This document shows, piece after piece, positions 36,001-47,993 of a stretch of 64,000 nucleotides of DNA (within the stretch, counting starts at the first letter, position 1; each line of letters begins with the position of its first letter). This stretch comes from Pardosa pseudoannulata (taxonomy: Eukaryota > Arthropoda > Arachnida > Araneae > Lycosidae). Position numbers and translations under genes: made by a program. The notes beneath the pieces are model-generated. The model worked only from the letters and a program-made list of their open reading frames with translations, searched no databases and was not told the DNA's origin. Location of the stretch: NCBI GenBank assembly GCA_032207245.1, contig CM063503.1, positions 102,917,084-102,981,083 on the forward strand. Reading direction: 5' to 3'.

Positions 36001-39000
36001 AAGTATTGAAATAAGCTGAGTAAACTTCAAGATAAAAGGAAAAAATTTCTATGGAATTACATTGATATAAATTAGAACTTCACAAAAACTTTGAGATAAA
36101 GAGAAAAATAAAGATTAAAAAAAGTTAAGCTATTCAGAGTAATCTGTATTTTTTTATTTATATTTTTTACTTGCTACTAAAAGCTATTTTAATTACTTCA
36201 GAATATACACAGTTCTAAAGAGAGTTGTAGAATTAAAAATTGTATATTTGTGAAAACATAATTTTCCAAGAGAGTCTCATTATTTCTAGCAGGCAAATGA
36301 ACTGACCAACATTCAGGTGTCAAGTTTTCTTCAGGTATCCCTAAAGGTGGCACATGCTTGCCATATTTTGCAATTTATATCCCATTGGGGAAAAATCTAC
36401 CTACAAATTTTGGCTACAAAATTCTTCAATGTTAAAGAACTTTAAGAAAGCTAAGAATCAGCCTTTTCCAGAATATACAGCAAATCCGATTTCATAGTTT
36501 TAAAGGTAGAATTTACCTTTAAAACTATGAAATAGGATTTGCTTTTCAATTCTCAGTCAGTAGAGATTAAGCTACAAGCAAGGCAAAATCACTATATAAT
36601 AGACAGCAAAGTTATCACTTATCTAGTGTAGCTTAAAAACTGAAATTTATGGGTTAAAAGCAGGATATTGACTTTTTATGTATAATTTTTTAATCTATTT
36701 AATCTAGCATTTTCTTAACTACTACAGTATTAAGAAGAATTCTAAATATAGACAATTCTTCTGTTACTTGCATTTGATTCCTCCAAACCAAACCCATTTC
36801 ATGTAGCAATACATTAGGCAAAATACTTCTCTGTTTATTTTTTCATTTATCATGAAAACAGAATACTGAAGCCATTATTTAACATAGCTTGTTTGATATA
36901 TGCATCTTGAAAATATCTTCCTTATCCATAAATTATCATCTTAGTCATTTTTATGCTTCATTTTTTGTTAATGGTTCATCGTTTTCATATACCAAAGGTA
37001 AATCAAGTTACAATATAATTAATTTCCTTTGATGGTATCATATATAATATTTGCATTTAATGCATATGCAAAGTACTCAGCACTTTTTATACAAACATAA
37101 GAAAGATCCATAGTGCATATTCTCCAAATTCTTAGGCTGTAAAAATCGAGTATTTTCTCTGACAGACCTTTTCCAAATAAAAAATTACATTTTCTTAAAA
37201 AGATTAAGCAACTATAAATTTAATACTGTTAAACAATATGGGCTATCATTCTTCTCAGGAATAGTTAAAATTTTCCTTTCAAGTTTTTAAGGTCTTTTTT
37301 TTTTTCTTTATTATACTACTAAGAACTTTCATAGTTGTGCATTTGTATTGATGTTTTGATGCTATTGGTTGATGATTCATGTGCACTTGTATATTACTAT
37401 GCATATGTCCCACCTCTCTTTTAGTTTGTAACGTTGTCATGTTCTTACATCTTTGAAAATACATATAATGAAATATTTAGTGCAAACCTTGATCAACCAA
37501 AGATAGTAATAAATTGCTTATTTATAAATATTTCCTTAGACTTTTAAAATGATTTAAGCAGTAATTTGTAATATAATCATGAAACAATAATGCAAGATGT
37601 ACCATCACTAAGCAGATCATCTCTACAGCTAACTATATAAAAGTTCAAATTATGAGACTGGGCTGTTTCAAATTTCTTTCAAAATTTAGAAAACAGGTAT
37701 CTTCAACTCTTGATATTTTTGTTGGTAGAAAAGATACATAATAAAATTTAAGAAAGTTATGTTGCTTGTTCCATTGTTTCTATAAACTGTCTTCTTATTA
37801 CTTTGTAGGTTTACATGCTAGATCATCACTGATTTATAAAAAAACTTTTATATATTATCTATATTAATGTGCTTATATATTTTTTCTTATGCTTTATTTT
37901 ACATTACCAGAATTTTCAAAAAAGGCTTTACAGATACAAATTGATGTTTCAAAATTGATAACTTATACTTTAAAATGCCATTTCTAAAATCTTGTCTAAT
38001 TTGATAGTGTCTGTTCTTTGTTTTCCTTCTAAGCCCTATCTCTATATTACTTCTGAATAGTAGAAAAGAAATAAAGCTATGGTTATTTTATCTGTGGCTT
38101 TAAGACTGAGTATTTTACTAATTTGTTTAAAAAAATGTTTTTTACTACTTGTGCATTCATTAAAAATATAATCTCAAAACAATTCTGTGAAATTCAATTC
38201 AATTTAATTTATTTATAATTTGCCTTAAATAACTACAGTATTTTTTTTTCCTAGCATGATCCTGTGTTACATTATCATAACATTTCAACTGAAATTGTTA
38301 ATAGTGACAAGAAAGAAAAATGGCCTGCTACCCTTTATCATTCATGTATAATCTATGTTTCTCTTCTTTGTATGGCTGTATTCTTTGTCCTTGCGGGCCT
38401 CATTGCATGGCATGCTCGTCTTATTTCAAATGGAGAAACAAGTGTTGAATCTCATATTAACAAGAAAGAACGAACTAGATTTAAGAAAGAAAATAAAGTA
38501 AGCCAATTGTATATCATTATATAATTGATTGTAAATTAATATTTCTTTTGTATTATGAAAGTGGGTATATACTACTGTCTTACCAATTTTATATCAGTTT
38601 ACAATTTTAAAGTCTGAAGAATAGCATACTAAATATATCCAGTTGGGTATTTGCACCTGTTTTTACCTAAATCAAATGTTATCTCTGGGAAACTATTTTA
38701 AACAATATTATATTGAGTAATGTAACTGTTATGTACCACCTTAGTATCAAAAACAACCAAGATGCAAAGCAATGATTTTTAAATTATTCAAGTAGTTTTA
38801 CAATCTGAAGTAAAGGAATCACTTGACTGAAAAAATGGTCAGGAGTTTCTGAGAATTCAATGAAGTATAGTACACATTAAACAGGGAGATTGGAAATGAA
38901 AATTCTTAATTTAATAGATTAAAAATTTTATTGCATGTTACCTAATACCTTTAAACTTTTTTAACATTGAAAGGATGTTAGTTATACACACACACACTCT

Positions 39001-40972
39001 GTAGATATATAAAAAATTGTAGTACAGTGACTAAAATCAAACAGTGCTGATTTTTTTTTAGTAAATCTAAAACTCTCCATGGAAGAGAAATTTTTTAAAT
39101 TAAGTAAAACATATTTATTCAATGTTTTAAATTTATATGAAAGGCATAATTGCAATATTAATTTACATCCTCTGGGAATCATTTTAACCTTTCTCATATT
39201 TACAAATTTATCATTAGTTTTTGCAGTTTTTTTAAGTTAATTGTAGAAGTAAATTTCAGTTATAATGGGCATTATATGTTGAGTTTGTCAATTTTAAATT
39301 TTAAGTTTAGAAATTTGATTTATATAAATCATGATTTATGTTAAATCCCTGAAAATGGAGTAAGTAAAGAATGAAGTGTACTACAGTTCTTTTCTCAAAC
39401 AATATAGCTTTAAAGGAAGCACAGTTTAATTATTATAGCTTACTGAGATCTAGAATTTATATGAAACTAAAATTATTTTAGTCAGAAAAGTCTAGAATAT
39501 TAATTATGGTTTAAATCACTACACTGCTTTGAATACCCATCACATAATCTAATACTTTTAATCTTCTATATTTTCTTTCCAAAGTCAAATGCTATTTAAT
39601 ATAAAAAATGGCTTTATAATAATTTCAAACAGAGCTAGTCTAAGAGACGTGTATTTTCTGTTCATATAACTGACGTGCATTTGTTTCTTCGAAGTAGGGT
39701 TTTTTGGTGTACATTTAGAAGCATAGTTAGATATTTCTAAATGTATAAAATAGCTTTAAAATATAATAAAATATAAAGGCAGTACATTTATATTTTAATT
39801 CTTGCATTTATAAAATACAGTTTAGATATTTATAAAAACATATATATATATATATATACATACAGTCAAACATCAATAATATGACATTAGCCCGAAATAC
39901 ACATTGCCAGATTACCAATTTTCTGGATTATAAGTGCTCCAAACAACATTGAAACTGGCATTCATTTGCAGCATTTAATGAGATAAATTTCTTAGAAAAT
40001 AACTTGAAAATATACATATTCCCTTAAAAAATCCAAAATAAATTACTAAAACTACATGTGAAACAACTTGATATGTTTTAAATTTATAACTATAAAGCAG
40101 CAATACAGATTCTTTTTTTATCAAAAAAGAAAAATAGTATAAATTAAGATGTGTTTTGGTTTTAATTGCAAATAACATTGACATTCTACAAAACACTTGC
40201 TATATTAGATGAAATATATGATTTTGTTTCATTTTCTTGGATTATTTTAGTTTATTAGTTTATGTCATACACTATGGATAATCCAATGCTGAAATATGCC
40301 AAAATATTTTTCATCAACATATATCTGTCAAGTTTTTTAAATATCAATTTTGTTTGCAACAGATACTTTTGAGAGAACTTTTGATACTTTTACTACTGCT
40401 AGCAACAGATATAATTAAAGAAAATGAAAATAATTTAAAATTAATTGTAATGCATTCTTGTAAAAATCTAACCTTACAAGCAATAGAACAAATTTCATGC
40501 ATTTGTTTTTCATTCAGCAAAGATCTTTTGAATTTCTTTTTCTATACAAAGCTTTCTTTCTATCTTTTGTAAAGATATCTACATTTAGATGTTACTCTTA
40601 AAAAATTAATGATCTGTAGTGAAGTTTAGGACACATGAACAATATCCTGCCCCCACAAATACATCTGATTTCATCAGTTCAGTTTCAAAAAAGTATAAAA
40701 GCAGAATATGTTTAACTAGATCATAAATCAGGCAAAGTAATAAAAAATTGACATTAGTGTTGGGAATACAAATCAGCAAAATTAAAAAAAGAAATAAACA
40801 GAAAATGCAATTAGTGCCAGATTATAGATTTCCAGATAATTGAGGCTTCCCTGTATATATATGTAATTTTTACTGTGTTGTAATTATTTAATATTTTCTA
40901 GGTGTATAAAAATCCTTACGATTTTGGACCTGTGAAGAATTGGAAAATATTTTTGCGAGTTGGTGAGCACAG
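26941..40972 (+). CDS. ZDHHC16: palmitoyltransferase ZDHHC16-like, seven coding exons, 3' end not found
   Basis: The enzyme is an endomembrane S-acyltransferase that moves a palmitoyl group through its DHHC cysteine to protein cysteines. Exons: 26941-27135, 27282-27473, 31282-31399, 33232-33368, 35169-35249, 38255-38497, 40902-40972. All have GT/AG borders and compatible phases, giving about 346 codons. Two membrane segments lie in exon 2, the zinc-binding CRD spans exons 3-4 (CKRC, HCSVC, DHHCPWLNNC, HFNHRYF), a third membrane segment follows, and a fourth is in exon 6. The ZDHHC16 signature [20 protein letters not shown] and [12 protein letters not shown] support the subfamily. The start is fixed by an in-frame TGA at 26935. 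The known family is about 377 residues, so roughly 25-35 C-terminal residues are missing. I did not see a matching last exon by 64000. Confidence 0.9.
27282..27473 (+). CDS. ZDHHC16: ZDHHC16 exon 2, 64 codons, membrane segments 1 and 2
   Basis: Hydrophobic [20 protein letters not shown] and [19 protein letters not shown] are two membrane spans. The exon ends TTEPGYPPQ, the conserved TxPGxP motif before the CRD. Acceptor ttctttttcag, donor gtttgt. Confidence 0.9.
28400..29030 (+). pseudogene. Tc1/mariner-IS630-type (DDE_3) transposase relic in ZDHHC16 intron 2
   Basis: Two pieces can be read. One (28460-28560) contains [16 protein letters not shown], matching the FSDEAHFxLxGxVNKQ block of arthropod transposases. 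The other (28670-28830) contains [22 protein letters not shown] and [10 protein letters not shown], matching the block that normally has QDGARPH. Both catalytic Asp positions are Asn here. Frameshifts and stops break the rest. This is an old inactive copy. Confidence 0.65.
29976..30066. repeat. (AT)n microsatellite in intron 2
   Basis: About 45 AT units; it produces alternating Tyr-Ile frames on both strands that are not genes. Confidence 0.97.
30085..30110 (+). repeat. (GATA)n microsatellite
   Basis: Six to seven GATA units just after the AT run. Apart from these repeats and the transposase relic, intron 2 (27474-31281) shows nothing further. Confidence 0.95.
31282..31399 (+). CDS. ZDHHC16: ZDHHC16 exon 3, first part of the DHHC domain
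   Basis: Encodes the zinc ligands [14 protein letters not shown] and the catalytic KMDHHC. It ends one base into the Pro codon, which is completed by ca at the start of the next exon. Donor gtatcc. Confidence 0.92.
32481..32653 (+). mobile_element. tRNA-like SINE in ZDHHC16 intron 3
   Basis: 173 bp, gctgaacaatggtcaaatgg at the head and ctccaaaccaaa at the tail. Target duplication ccttttattacta (32468-32480) against ccttttatcactg (32654-32666). It is in the same orientation as the gene. Introns 4 to 6 hold no other recognisable element except a hairpin at 36481 and short AT runs. Confidence 0.88.
33232..33368 (+). CDS. ZDHHC16: ZDHHC16 exon 4, end of DHHC domain and membrane segment 3
   Basis: Reads (P)[18 protein letters not shown], then a hydrophobic span around [17 protein letters not shown]. 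Acceptor cttttgtag, donor gtaaat. Confidence 0.92.
34539..34552 (+). repeat. A/G homopolymer runs in intron 4
   Basis: A short A run followed by a G run of about 11. The rest of 33369-35168 is AT-rich intron. Confidence 0.8.
35169..35249 (+). CDS. ZDHHC16: ZDHHC16 exon 5, 27 codons
   Basis: Polar loop [20 protein letters not shown] to TYTFQ between membrane segments 3 and 4. Acceptor atttcatttcag, donor gtaagc; phase 0 at both ends. Confidence 0.8.
36481..36541. repeat. long hairpin in ZDHHC16 intron 5, 28-bp arms
   Basis: The arms 36481-36508 and 36514-36541 are inverted copies with one mismatch and a 5-nt loop (gaatt). In the unspliced transcript this would fold into a near-perfect stem. 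Confidence 0.9.
38255..38497 (+). CDS. ZDHHC16: ZDHHC16 exon 6, membrane segment 4 and conserved C-terminal motif
   Basis: 81 codons from [11 protein letters not shown] through a hydrophobic span ([20 protein letters not shown]) to [20 protein letters not shown] and KKENK. The ISxGETSxExHINKKE block is the best subfamily marker. Acceptor tttttcctag, donor gtaagc. Confidence 0.92.
40902..40972 (+). CDS. ZDHHC16: ZDHHC16 exon 7, last coding exon seen
   Basis: [20 protein letters not shown] then GEH and two bases of an Arg codon. Donor gtttgt at 40973. Reading on into the intron meets a stop at 40998-41000. The exon that should encode the conserved W-x-x-V-LLPSSH-like tail was not found. Confidence 0.88.
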
Positions 40973-42318
40973 GTTTGTAATTTTCTTTTTAATTACTTAG
41001 TAAATAAAGTATATTGTTGTGTAGATTTCTCATGTATTCAATACTGATAGATTTCATGTAGTAAGGAAATGCAAGACTGAAAATGTCAATCTTTTGACTT
41101 AAAATGTACATGTTACAAATTTAGGGTATATATTATTTAGGGTCACTTACCCAAAAGAGAATTTTGTATTGATTTTATGACTTTTGGTCTATCGATAAAG
41201 TTAATATACCTGTTTCAATAAGACATAAATTCATAAAAAGCTAAAGTGAATTGAGCAGACTATATCTATCATCCTGTAAAGCCACCACAGGGAGGGGAGG
41301 AGCCATACAAAACCAATAGAGAAAAGAAAACCCTTCCTTATTAGCAAACTCAAAATTATATGTTGGTTTTACAAAGTATAAAGAAATCATATACAGTTTA
41401 TAAAGGTTTGCTCAGTTTGAATAAACACAAATGGTTAATCAAAGATTCCACTTCTAAGTAATATAAATATTAATATCATCGATTATATTATATAATTTCA
41501 AGGTTCATAAGTCTTAAAAATCTCAAATGAGTATACTTGAAGTAGACTTTCATATATTTAATAAAATGTTTAAGACAAATTAGCAAATTTACATAAATAA
41601 AATGTAATTATAAATAATACAACTAAGAACAATTAAGGGTGGCATTCTACAAAACCAAAATCTAAACAAAACTAAGTTTGACGTTCTTTTCATAGTTGTG
41701 TTAAACACTTCTCATATTTAAACACATTGCATTAAAAAACTGTAGAGTAAAACCTCAGAGTATGTTAGACTCTTGCCTTTGAATTTCCAGTTCAAGTGAA
41801 ACTCAAATATTGAGCAAATCTAAGTTTTTAGTTAAGCATGTTACAGTTTTTACCTTTCATCTTATCCGTTACTTCTATAAAGAAACCTTATTTGACCACT
41901 AGAACAAGCACAAATATACTGTTTGCTGTTAATCAGCTCTTAAACGTCATTAAAAAAATTATGAATAGTTTAGGGGAAAGTGACATCAATTAATTTCACT
42001 CCAGTGAATTTACACTAGGAATAGATATCTTACATAGGTTTATTCAGTTCAGTCATTCTCCCCCACCTTCATCAGAATTTCCAAGTTGTTAATTTATTGA
42101 GATATATTGAATTATACTTTTAAAAATTGTATTGTAGTATATTTTATGTCAGCATGTTTTTATACTAACTACATTAGGTGTTTAAATGTATATTTTTCAT
42201 TTTTAAAAACAGTTAGCAAGAAGTTATATTATTTATTATCTTGTAGGTGAGAATGGGATCCCCTCAGATCATTGACATTTCAGTAACAAAATTGATTTTA
42301 TATATAAGTAGCTTTTGC

Positions 42319-42375
42319 AGTAAATGTATGATAGCCAGAGTGATACTAAAGTAAATGTATGATAGCCAGAGTGAT
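42319..42375 (+). repeat. 26-bp direct repeat, two copies
   Basis: The block starting agtaaatgtatgatagccag occurs at 42319-42344 and 42350-42375 without a mismatch, 5 bp apart. It lies just before the hAT element. In 40973-42318 I see no gene. Confidence 0.9.
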
Positions 42376-42587
42376 TTACTTACTCTTGTCAAACGGCGAT
42401 ATACAGCAAGTAGTCAGTTGAGTTTAGGATTGTGCATAGATTAGCAGTTTGCTAACCTTGAGCGTATCTAATAACACGCACGTATTTTTTGGTTAGTGTG
42501 TGATCGTATTTCGAATAGACCACGAGTAGACCGTGCATTTAAAACTACCAAGTAATCCAAAATAATTCTTTTCTTTCAAAACCCTTC

Positions 42588-44521
42588 ATGGATAAATGTA
42601 AAAGAAAAAGAACATATTATTTTAACGATGAATAGGAACATCTATATTGTTTCGTTGATTACAAAGGAAAGTGTATTTGTTTGTTGTGTAATAATAGTGT
42701 TGCGATTCCTAAGAAAAGTAATATTGTACGACATTTTAAGACCGTTCATACCAATTTTGATATTGACTATGCAATGAACTCTGAAATTAGAAGAAAAAAA
42801 ATTATTTCTTTAAAATCTTCAATAACTAACCAGCAAAGTTTTTTTACTAAACCACTGCAACAACATAAAGCATCAACGATCGCGTCATATAAAATATCGC
42901 ATTTGCTAGCTAAGAATAAAAAACCATTTACAGATGGAGAATTAGTGAAAGAAGCCATGTTAGAAGCTGCTGATTCACTTTTTGAAGAATTTAAAAATAA
43001 AAAAGAAATAGTTTCAGCTATAAACACGTTGCAATTATCAGCACGAACTGTTACTAGAAGAATTGAAGTAATTGAGGGAGAATTTCGAGGCAGAATTAGC
43101 AAATAATATGGAAAATTGTATTTTCTTTTCGCTACAGATGGATGAATCGACAGAAGTGACAAATATATCACAATTAACAATTTGCTCGAAGATGGTATTT
43201 TCTGATTTTACAACAAAAGAAGAATTCCTTAAAGTTCTGTCATTAAAGGGAAGCACCAGAGGAGAAGATATATTTTATACTTTTAAAAAGTATATAACAG
43301 ATGTACAATTACCTGTACAAAAGTTATCGTCAATTACAACAGACGGGGCACCAGTGATGACTGGTAAGAAAAAAGGATTTATTGCCATATGTAGACAGGA
43401 TTCCTTATTCCCTAAATTTATTTCTTATCATTGCCTCATACATCCAGGAAATGTTATGCTGAAAAACAATCGGTTTTCAACACGTATTTACGATAATAAC
43501 AAAAATTATTAATTCCATAAGATCGGGAGCTATGCAACACAGATTGTTTAAATTACTTTTAGAAGATGAGGACGTTCAGTTCACAGATCTTCTTTTACAT
43601 ACTGAAGTGAAGTTTGGTTTGGTTTGGAGCGCTACGGTCTACTGCTTTGCACACGAGGGCTAATGAGACTGGGACCTACAGTTTAAAGCCGATTCCGAAC
43701 GGCTACAACATCCATGCCAGCAGCGGGATTCGAACCCGCGAACTCCGGCTCCGAAGAGCAACGCTCTACCATTCGGCCATCGTTCGGCCTGAAGTGAGGT
43801 GGCTGAGCAGAGGTAAAATACTTGAGCGGTTTATCATGCTTTTGCTACAAATAAAGGAATTTATTGCATCAAGAGGCGAATTTTACGAGCAATTAGAAAA
43901 TAAGGATTGGCTAATCGACCTCGGATTTCTGACAGATATAACGGCAAAGTTGAATGAATTAAATTTAAAAATACAAGGGAAAAATCAGCATATCGCTGAC
44001 AGGATTAGTGCAGTTAATGCATTCAAATACAAGTTAGTGTTGTTGAAATCCCATCGATTGAAAAAATCATTATCACATTTCCCAAATATAAAATATACTG
44101 TTGAGAGTTTAAATTTGAATAATGAAAATTTTACGGCTACATCATATTTAGAAATTATAGATAAGCTAATAGAAGAGTTTTCTTCTAGATTTGAAGATTT
44201 TGCTGCATTAAAACCCATTCTAAGATTTTTCATAAGTCCATTCAATGTTACTGAAGATGATGTCCTTGAAATAGTTACAGTGTATTTCGAGCTTCATAAA
44301 TCGAAGACCTAGAATTAGAAATAATAAACTTGCAAAGTGATATTATTTTAAAAGCGCATAGTAATGATAAAATGTTTTGGAACTTAGTCGATGAAAATAA
44401 GTATCCTATTTTAAGGAAATGTGCGCTAAAAATTTATTCATATTGTTCAACAACATACAATTGCGAGTCTTTGTCTCTCAAATATGAAATATTTGAAATC
44501 AAAATACCTAACAAAGCTTAA
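42588..44521 (+). pseudogene. hAT transposase, GTF2IRD2-like, multiply broken
   Basis: Begins MDKCKRKRTYYFND, then an in-frame TAG at 42633 where Trp is expected. A BED-type zinc finger follows (CLLCNNSVAIPKKSN, RHFKTVH). The frame shifts near 43072 into LQMDESTEVTNISQL, the first DDE Asp block, and SSITTDGAPVMTGKKKGF, the second. Another shift comes near 43490. FTDLLLHTEV is then split by a SINE from RWLSRGKILERF. The C-terminal part runs to 44312 and, in a third frame, to KMFWNLVDENKYPIL and the hATC-like end at 44521. Gene order is complete, but at least one stop, several shifts and a SINE make it inactive. Confidence 0.85.
43611..43788 (-). mobile_element. intact tRNA-like SINE, 178 bp, with target duplication
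   Basis: Read on the minus strand it starts ggccgaacgatggccgaat. It has a box A (tggccgaatgg), a perfect box B (ggttcgaatcc) and a tRNA-Arg(UCG)-like anticodon arm (cttcgga loop), and ends in ccaaaccaaact. The target duplication ctgaagtga is perfect (43602-43610, 43789-43797). It sits in the hAT transposase between the codons for TEV and RWLS. Confidence 0.93.
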
Positions 44522-45198
44522 TGACTCACATTTGGATAATTGTTGGACCGGGAACTCTAAATATGTCCCCAATTATAAGAAATGAGCTGAAAATATGGAC
44601 ACATAAGTTTCACACTGAATTATATGTATCATTATGTATGACACCAACAAAATAAAGTTATAAAAAATCTGATTTTTTTAATGCTTATTTATACCTGTTG
44701 ATTATCTGTAAAATATGCGTCCTCGGTGATTTTCAAATTTAGTATTGCGCCCTTAAGGACAAACAGGTTGCTGACCCCTGATCTAGAATATTCAGATTTA
44801 ATTATTTTTTTAATTTATTTTATTTTTTGTAAAGTCAATTTACAATTTTCCGCGCTTTACCACCGGGAAAAAATTCGTTTGAAATGAGCCTGTACAAACA
44901 TGTCACAACAAGAATTTCCTGCACTGGCCGGATGCGGAAGTTAATATAACTTTTCCATACAAATGTGTCACAAAAATATCTTGACGCAGACCCCACCCAG
45001 CCTCTTCCTATTTGTGAATCGTCGAGGTTTTCCTCATTTCCGTGCGTCTCTCTCTTTTATTTATTTCCAATGTTTATCGGGATTCTTCAATTAGGACGAA
45101 ATAACGATTTCGCGATGTAGATAAATTGCTGTTCCCTGATATACCGCATGTTTCTCTCTCAGTGTCGGAAAATCGGGCAGATGATGTTCAAATATCAG

Positions 45199-45371
45199 TT
45201 AGTTGGAATGCTACGGTCTACTGTTCCGCTATACAAGGGCTAATGAGACCGTCACCTTCTGCTTAAAGCGGATTCGAATGACTACGAATATCCATACCAA
45301 TAGTGGGATTCGAAACCGCAAATTCCGGTACCGAATAGTAACGCTTTATCCATTCGGCCGTCGATTGGCGT
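45199..45371 (-). mobile_element. tRNA-like SINE
   Basis: Near full length, minus orientation: gctacggtctactg, caagggctaatgagaccg, ggattcgaaaccgc, tccattcggccgtcg. No clear target duplication. Confidence 0.88.
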
Positions 45372-45546
45372 TTATATAAAAGGACTATTTATTACGCATG
45401 CGCTTTGTAACTAGAAGTTGTAAAATCGAAAAGATTATGTTTATATGTCGGAACGTGACTTTTAGGAACACTATACCTCGTATACTCTAATACTGTCATG
45501 ATATCGGAAAGACGATTTCACATCAGAGTTCTCCGATCAGTTTAGC

Positions 45547-45643
45547 TATATAAGAGTTCGTTCACATCTTGATCCGAACTCAAAGTTTGGAAATCAGTGT
45601 CGCGATGGAGTACTCTTTATCGATATTTCACGATATATCGATA
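45547..45643 (+). promoter_or_regulatory. promoter-like cluster: TATATAAG and two TATCGATA motifs
   Basis: TATATAAG at 45547 is followed by two copies of the palindrome TATCGATA (45618-45625, 45636-45643), the known DRE core of insects. A 60-codon frame at 45569-45751 has no recognisable domain. The motifs could belong to the edge of an unrecognised transposon. From 45760 to 47800 I see nothing else. Confidence 0.25.
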
Positions 45644-47800
45644 CATCGCCCAGTCTTAATGCATACTGTAGTGAAATGCAAATTTAGTATAGCATCTCGT
45701 AAAGGATATAAAAGGATGCTGACTAATTTTAAAAAAATACAGCGAAATTAAAATAAAGTTAGAGAAAAATAAGATGAATAATTTTTAATAACTATAATCA
45801 TACATTATCCGTCTTTAAAAACGTCATTTTTTTGCCAAAAATCATATTTTTTTTTATTTCTCTATTGTAAAATTTCAACTTTTAGGCTTCTAAATCTGTT
45901 TTTGTTTTGTCTCTACGGCATTTTAAAGAAAAGTTACAGCTGTTTAAACATCAGTGACAGCTGTCAAAACAAAACGGAAATAGCGACTTCGCAACCGGAA
46001 GTTGTGAATTTAAAGAGCATTTTTAGACAAAATTTTTAAATTTTCCTGAAGAATAATTTAAACATTTTTCCAGTATTTTTAATAATTAGCAACTTGGCAA
46101 TTATAAAGTTTTGAAACAAAAAAGTGTGGGGAATTTTAAACATGTATTTTAATTTTTTAACAGTTAAAGTTGCTTTCATAAACTTCAAATGCGTTTTTCT
46201 CAGAACGGTATTTTTAATAAAATATTGAAACTTGAAATGTAATTTCTCAAAAAGTTCTTAAAATATTTTGTTGAAAATTATTATGAATGCTTTTGATAGT
46301 ATTTACTAGTAAATGACCTAAAAGCTTTAAATTTGGATAATTTTTAATGATGTTACACTCATAGTTAGATATAAAGGTAATGAAAATTCGTTAAAAATTC
46401 AATGTGTATAATTTTGAAGGACCGAAATGTTTTTCCAAATGTAAGCAAAGATTTTAGGTGATGATTCACTAGTCCAGTGTATAAGAAATATGTTGCATCA
46501 AAAATCGTGAAATAATTTAATTTATTAAAAGATTAGACCTTTTGAAAAAACCCAATTTTTTTACTAAATTTTCTTCATTTATTAGAAATTTTATAAAAAC
46601 TTCTCCATGAATAAATTTTTTAAGTGCAATTCTCTATGATAATATAAAAACATGAACTAGTTTCTACATTTAAAGAAAAAAGTTCTCCAAATGTAGACGG
46701 ATACCTTAAATATTTAAATAGCTAATTATTTAATATAACAGTTGTAATTGGATGCCTAAAATTACTCATATCAGCATTGAAAGCTTCATTTTGTCTCATT
46801 ATTTTTCAGTTTTTAATTATATTTAGTTAATTTAAAATAAAGTAGTTTAAATACAATTATTTTAGAAAAATAATTTAGAAATGAGGGAATATTGGAGTGC
46901 ATATTTTATGACCACCCTGGGTAATTTATTCTTGAAAGAGCATTAGGGGGAGAAGTCTTATGTATCACCTTGCTGAAGGTGTTCATGTAAAATATTTTAT
47001 CATTTTATTTTCCAAGTAAAATTAAAAAAAAAATTTTTACTTGGAATTGGGATTTTTAGGTTCATCAATTGTTTTGCAATAAATGGAGAGACGAAACTCA
47101 TCAAAATAACTTTTAAAGGCTGGAGTAGCAATGCACAAAACTTCATCTATTTTTTGCTGTTCATTTTATCTTCTATTTACACCTCTTAATCTTTAAAGGG
47201 CATTTGTATCTTCATCTGTAAGTACTGTCTTTTGTCATGCAGTAGTGACATCTGCATCTTCCACCTTGTGAATTATTCTCCTCTGTGAACTAATCCATGG
47301 TCAGAACTCAGCCAACACGTTGAAAGATAAAATTATCTTTACCACTAAGTACATTCTTTATGATCGTGACCAAAAAACACTTGATATATCGTTTACATTA
47401 CATTGAAGGGAAAATGATGGCTTTCCTCTCCTGTCCGGTCCTTTTTTAGTGCTATTTCATGTGATTTTGTGAATGAAAAGTAAATATACTACTGATATTG
47501 CTTGTAATCATGTGTAATAACTCTTTAAGCATCATGCTGTAAAGAATGCTTTCTTGTTAACAAATAAATTCGTACTGAAGCTGTAATAAGGAACCTTACT
47601 AGTAATTCTCCAGCTTTGGTTTTTACTGCTAATACTTTGTTATAATCTTTTATATGATTATACTAATTACATAGAAATATATGTATATTGCATATACAAA
47701 ACCAACAAACCATATCAGAAATTATTGAATATTTGGCCATTCCGAATGTTTTAACCAATCATTCAAAAACTTAAGTTTATTTCTTAAATAGTTACTTTAA

Positions 47801-47915
47801 CTGCTACAAAAACACTATATCCTGCTCCAAATCAAGATTTTGACTGCTACGAAAATGCTTTCTCCCGATCCAAATTTAAAGTTTTGCTGCTACGAAAACT
47901 GCTCCGAAATGCTTG
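47801..47915 (+). repeat. short tandem repeat, three units of about 43 bp
   Basis: Each unit begins ctgctac(a/g)aaaa; the first two also share a gatccaaat-like end. Confidence 0.65.
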
Positions 47916-47936
47916 AATGGGCGCAACATCCCTGTA

Positions 47937-47940
<4 letters not shown>

Positions 47941-47988
<48 letters not shown>
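47941..47988. repeat. (TA)n microsatellite
   Basis: About 24 TA units. Confidence 0.97.

Positions 47989-47993
<5 letters not shown>

Larger units (their letters stand above)
42445..44780 (+). mobile_element. hAT transposon, GTF2IRD2/ZBED-like, with SINE inside
   Basis: The right end reads caggttgctgacccctg (44764-44780), so its inverse is caggggtcagcaacctg, a typical hAT terminus. The proposed left end is cagtttgctaacct at 42445, a poorer match, and no clear 8-bp target duplication was found. The body carries a broken transposase gene and a SINE at 43611-43788. Confidence 0.7.

Noticed and set aside
42236..42300. Last exon of ZDHHC16 after a ttgtag acceptor
   Set aside because: The translation does not resemble the conserved C-terminal tail in the required phase.
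42767..43256. Minus-strand frames of 72-137 codons
   Set aside because: They are antisense to the hAT transposase, whose motifs are clear on the plus strand.
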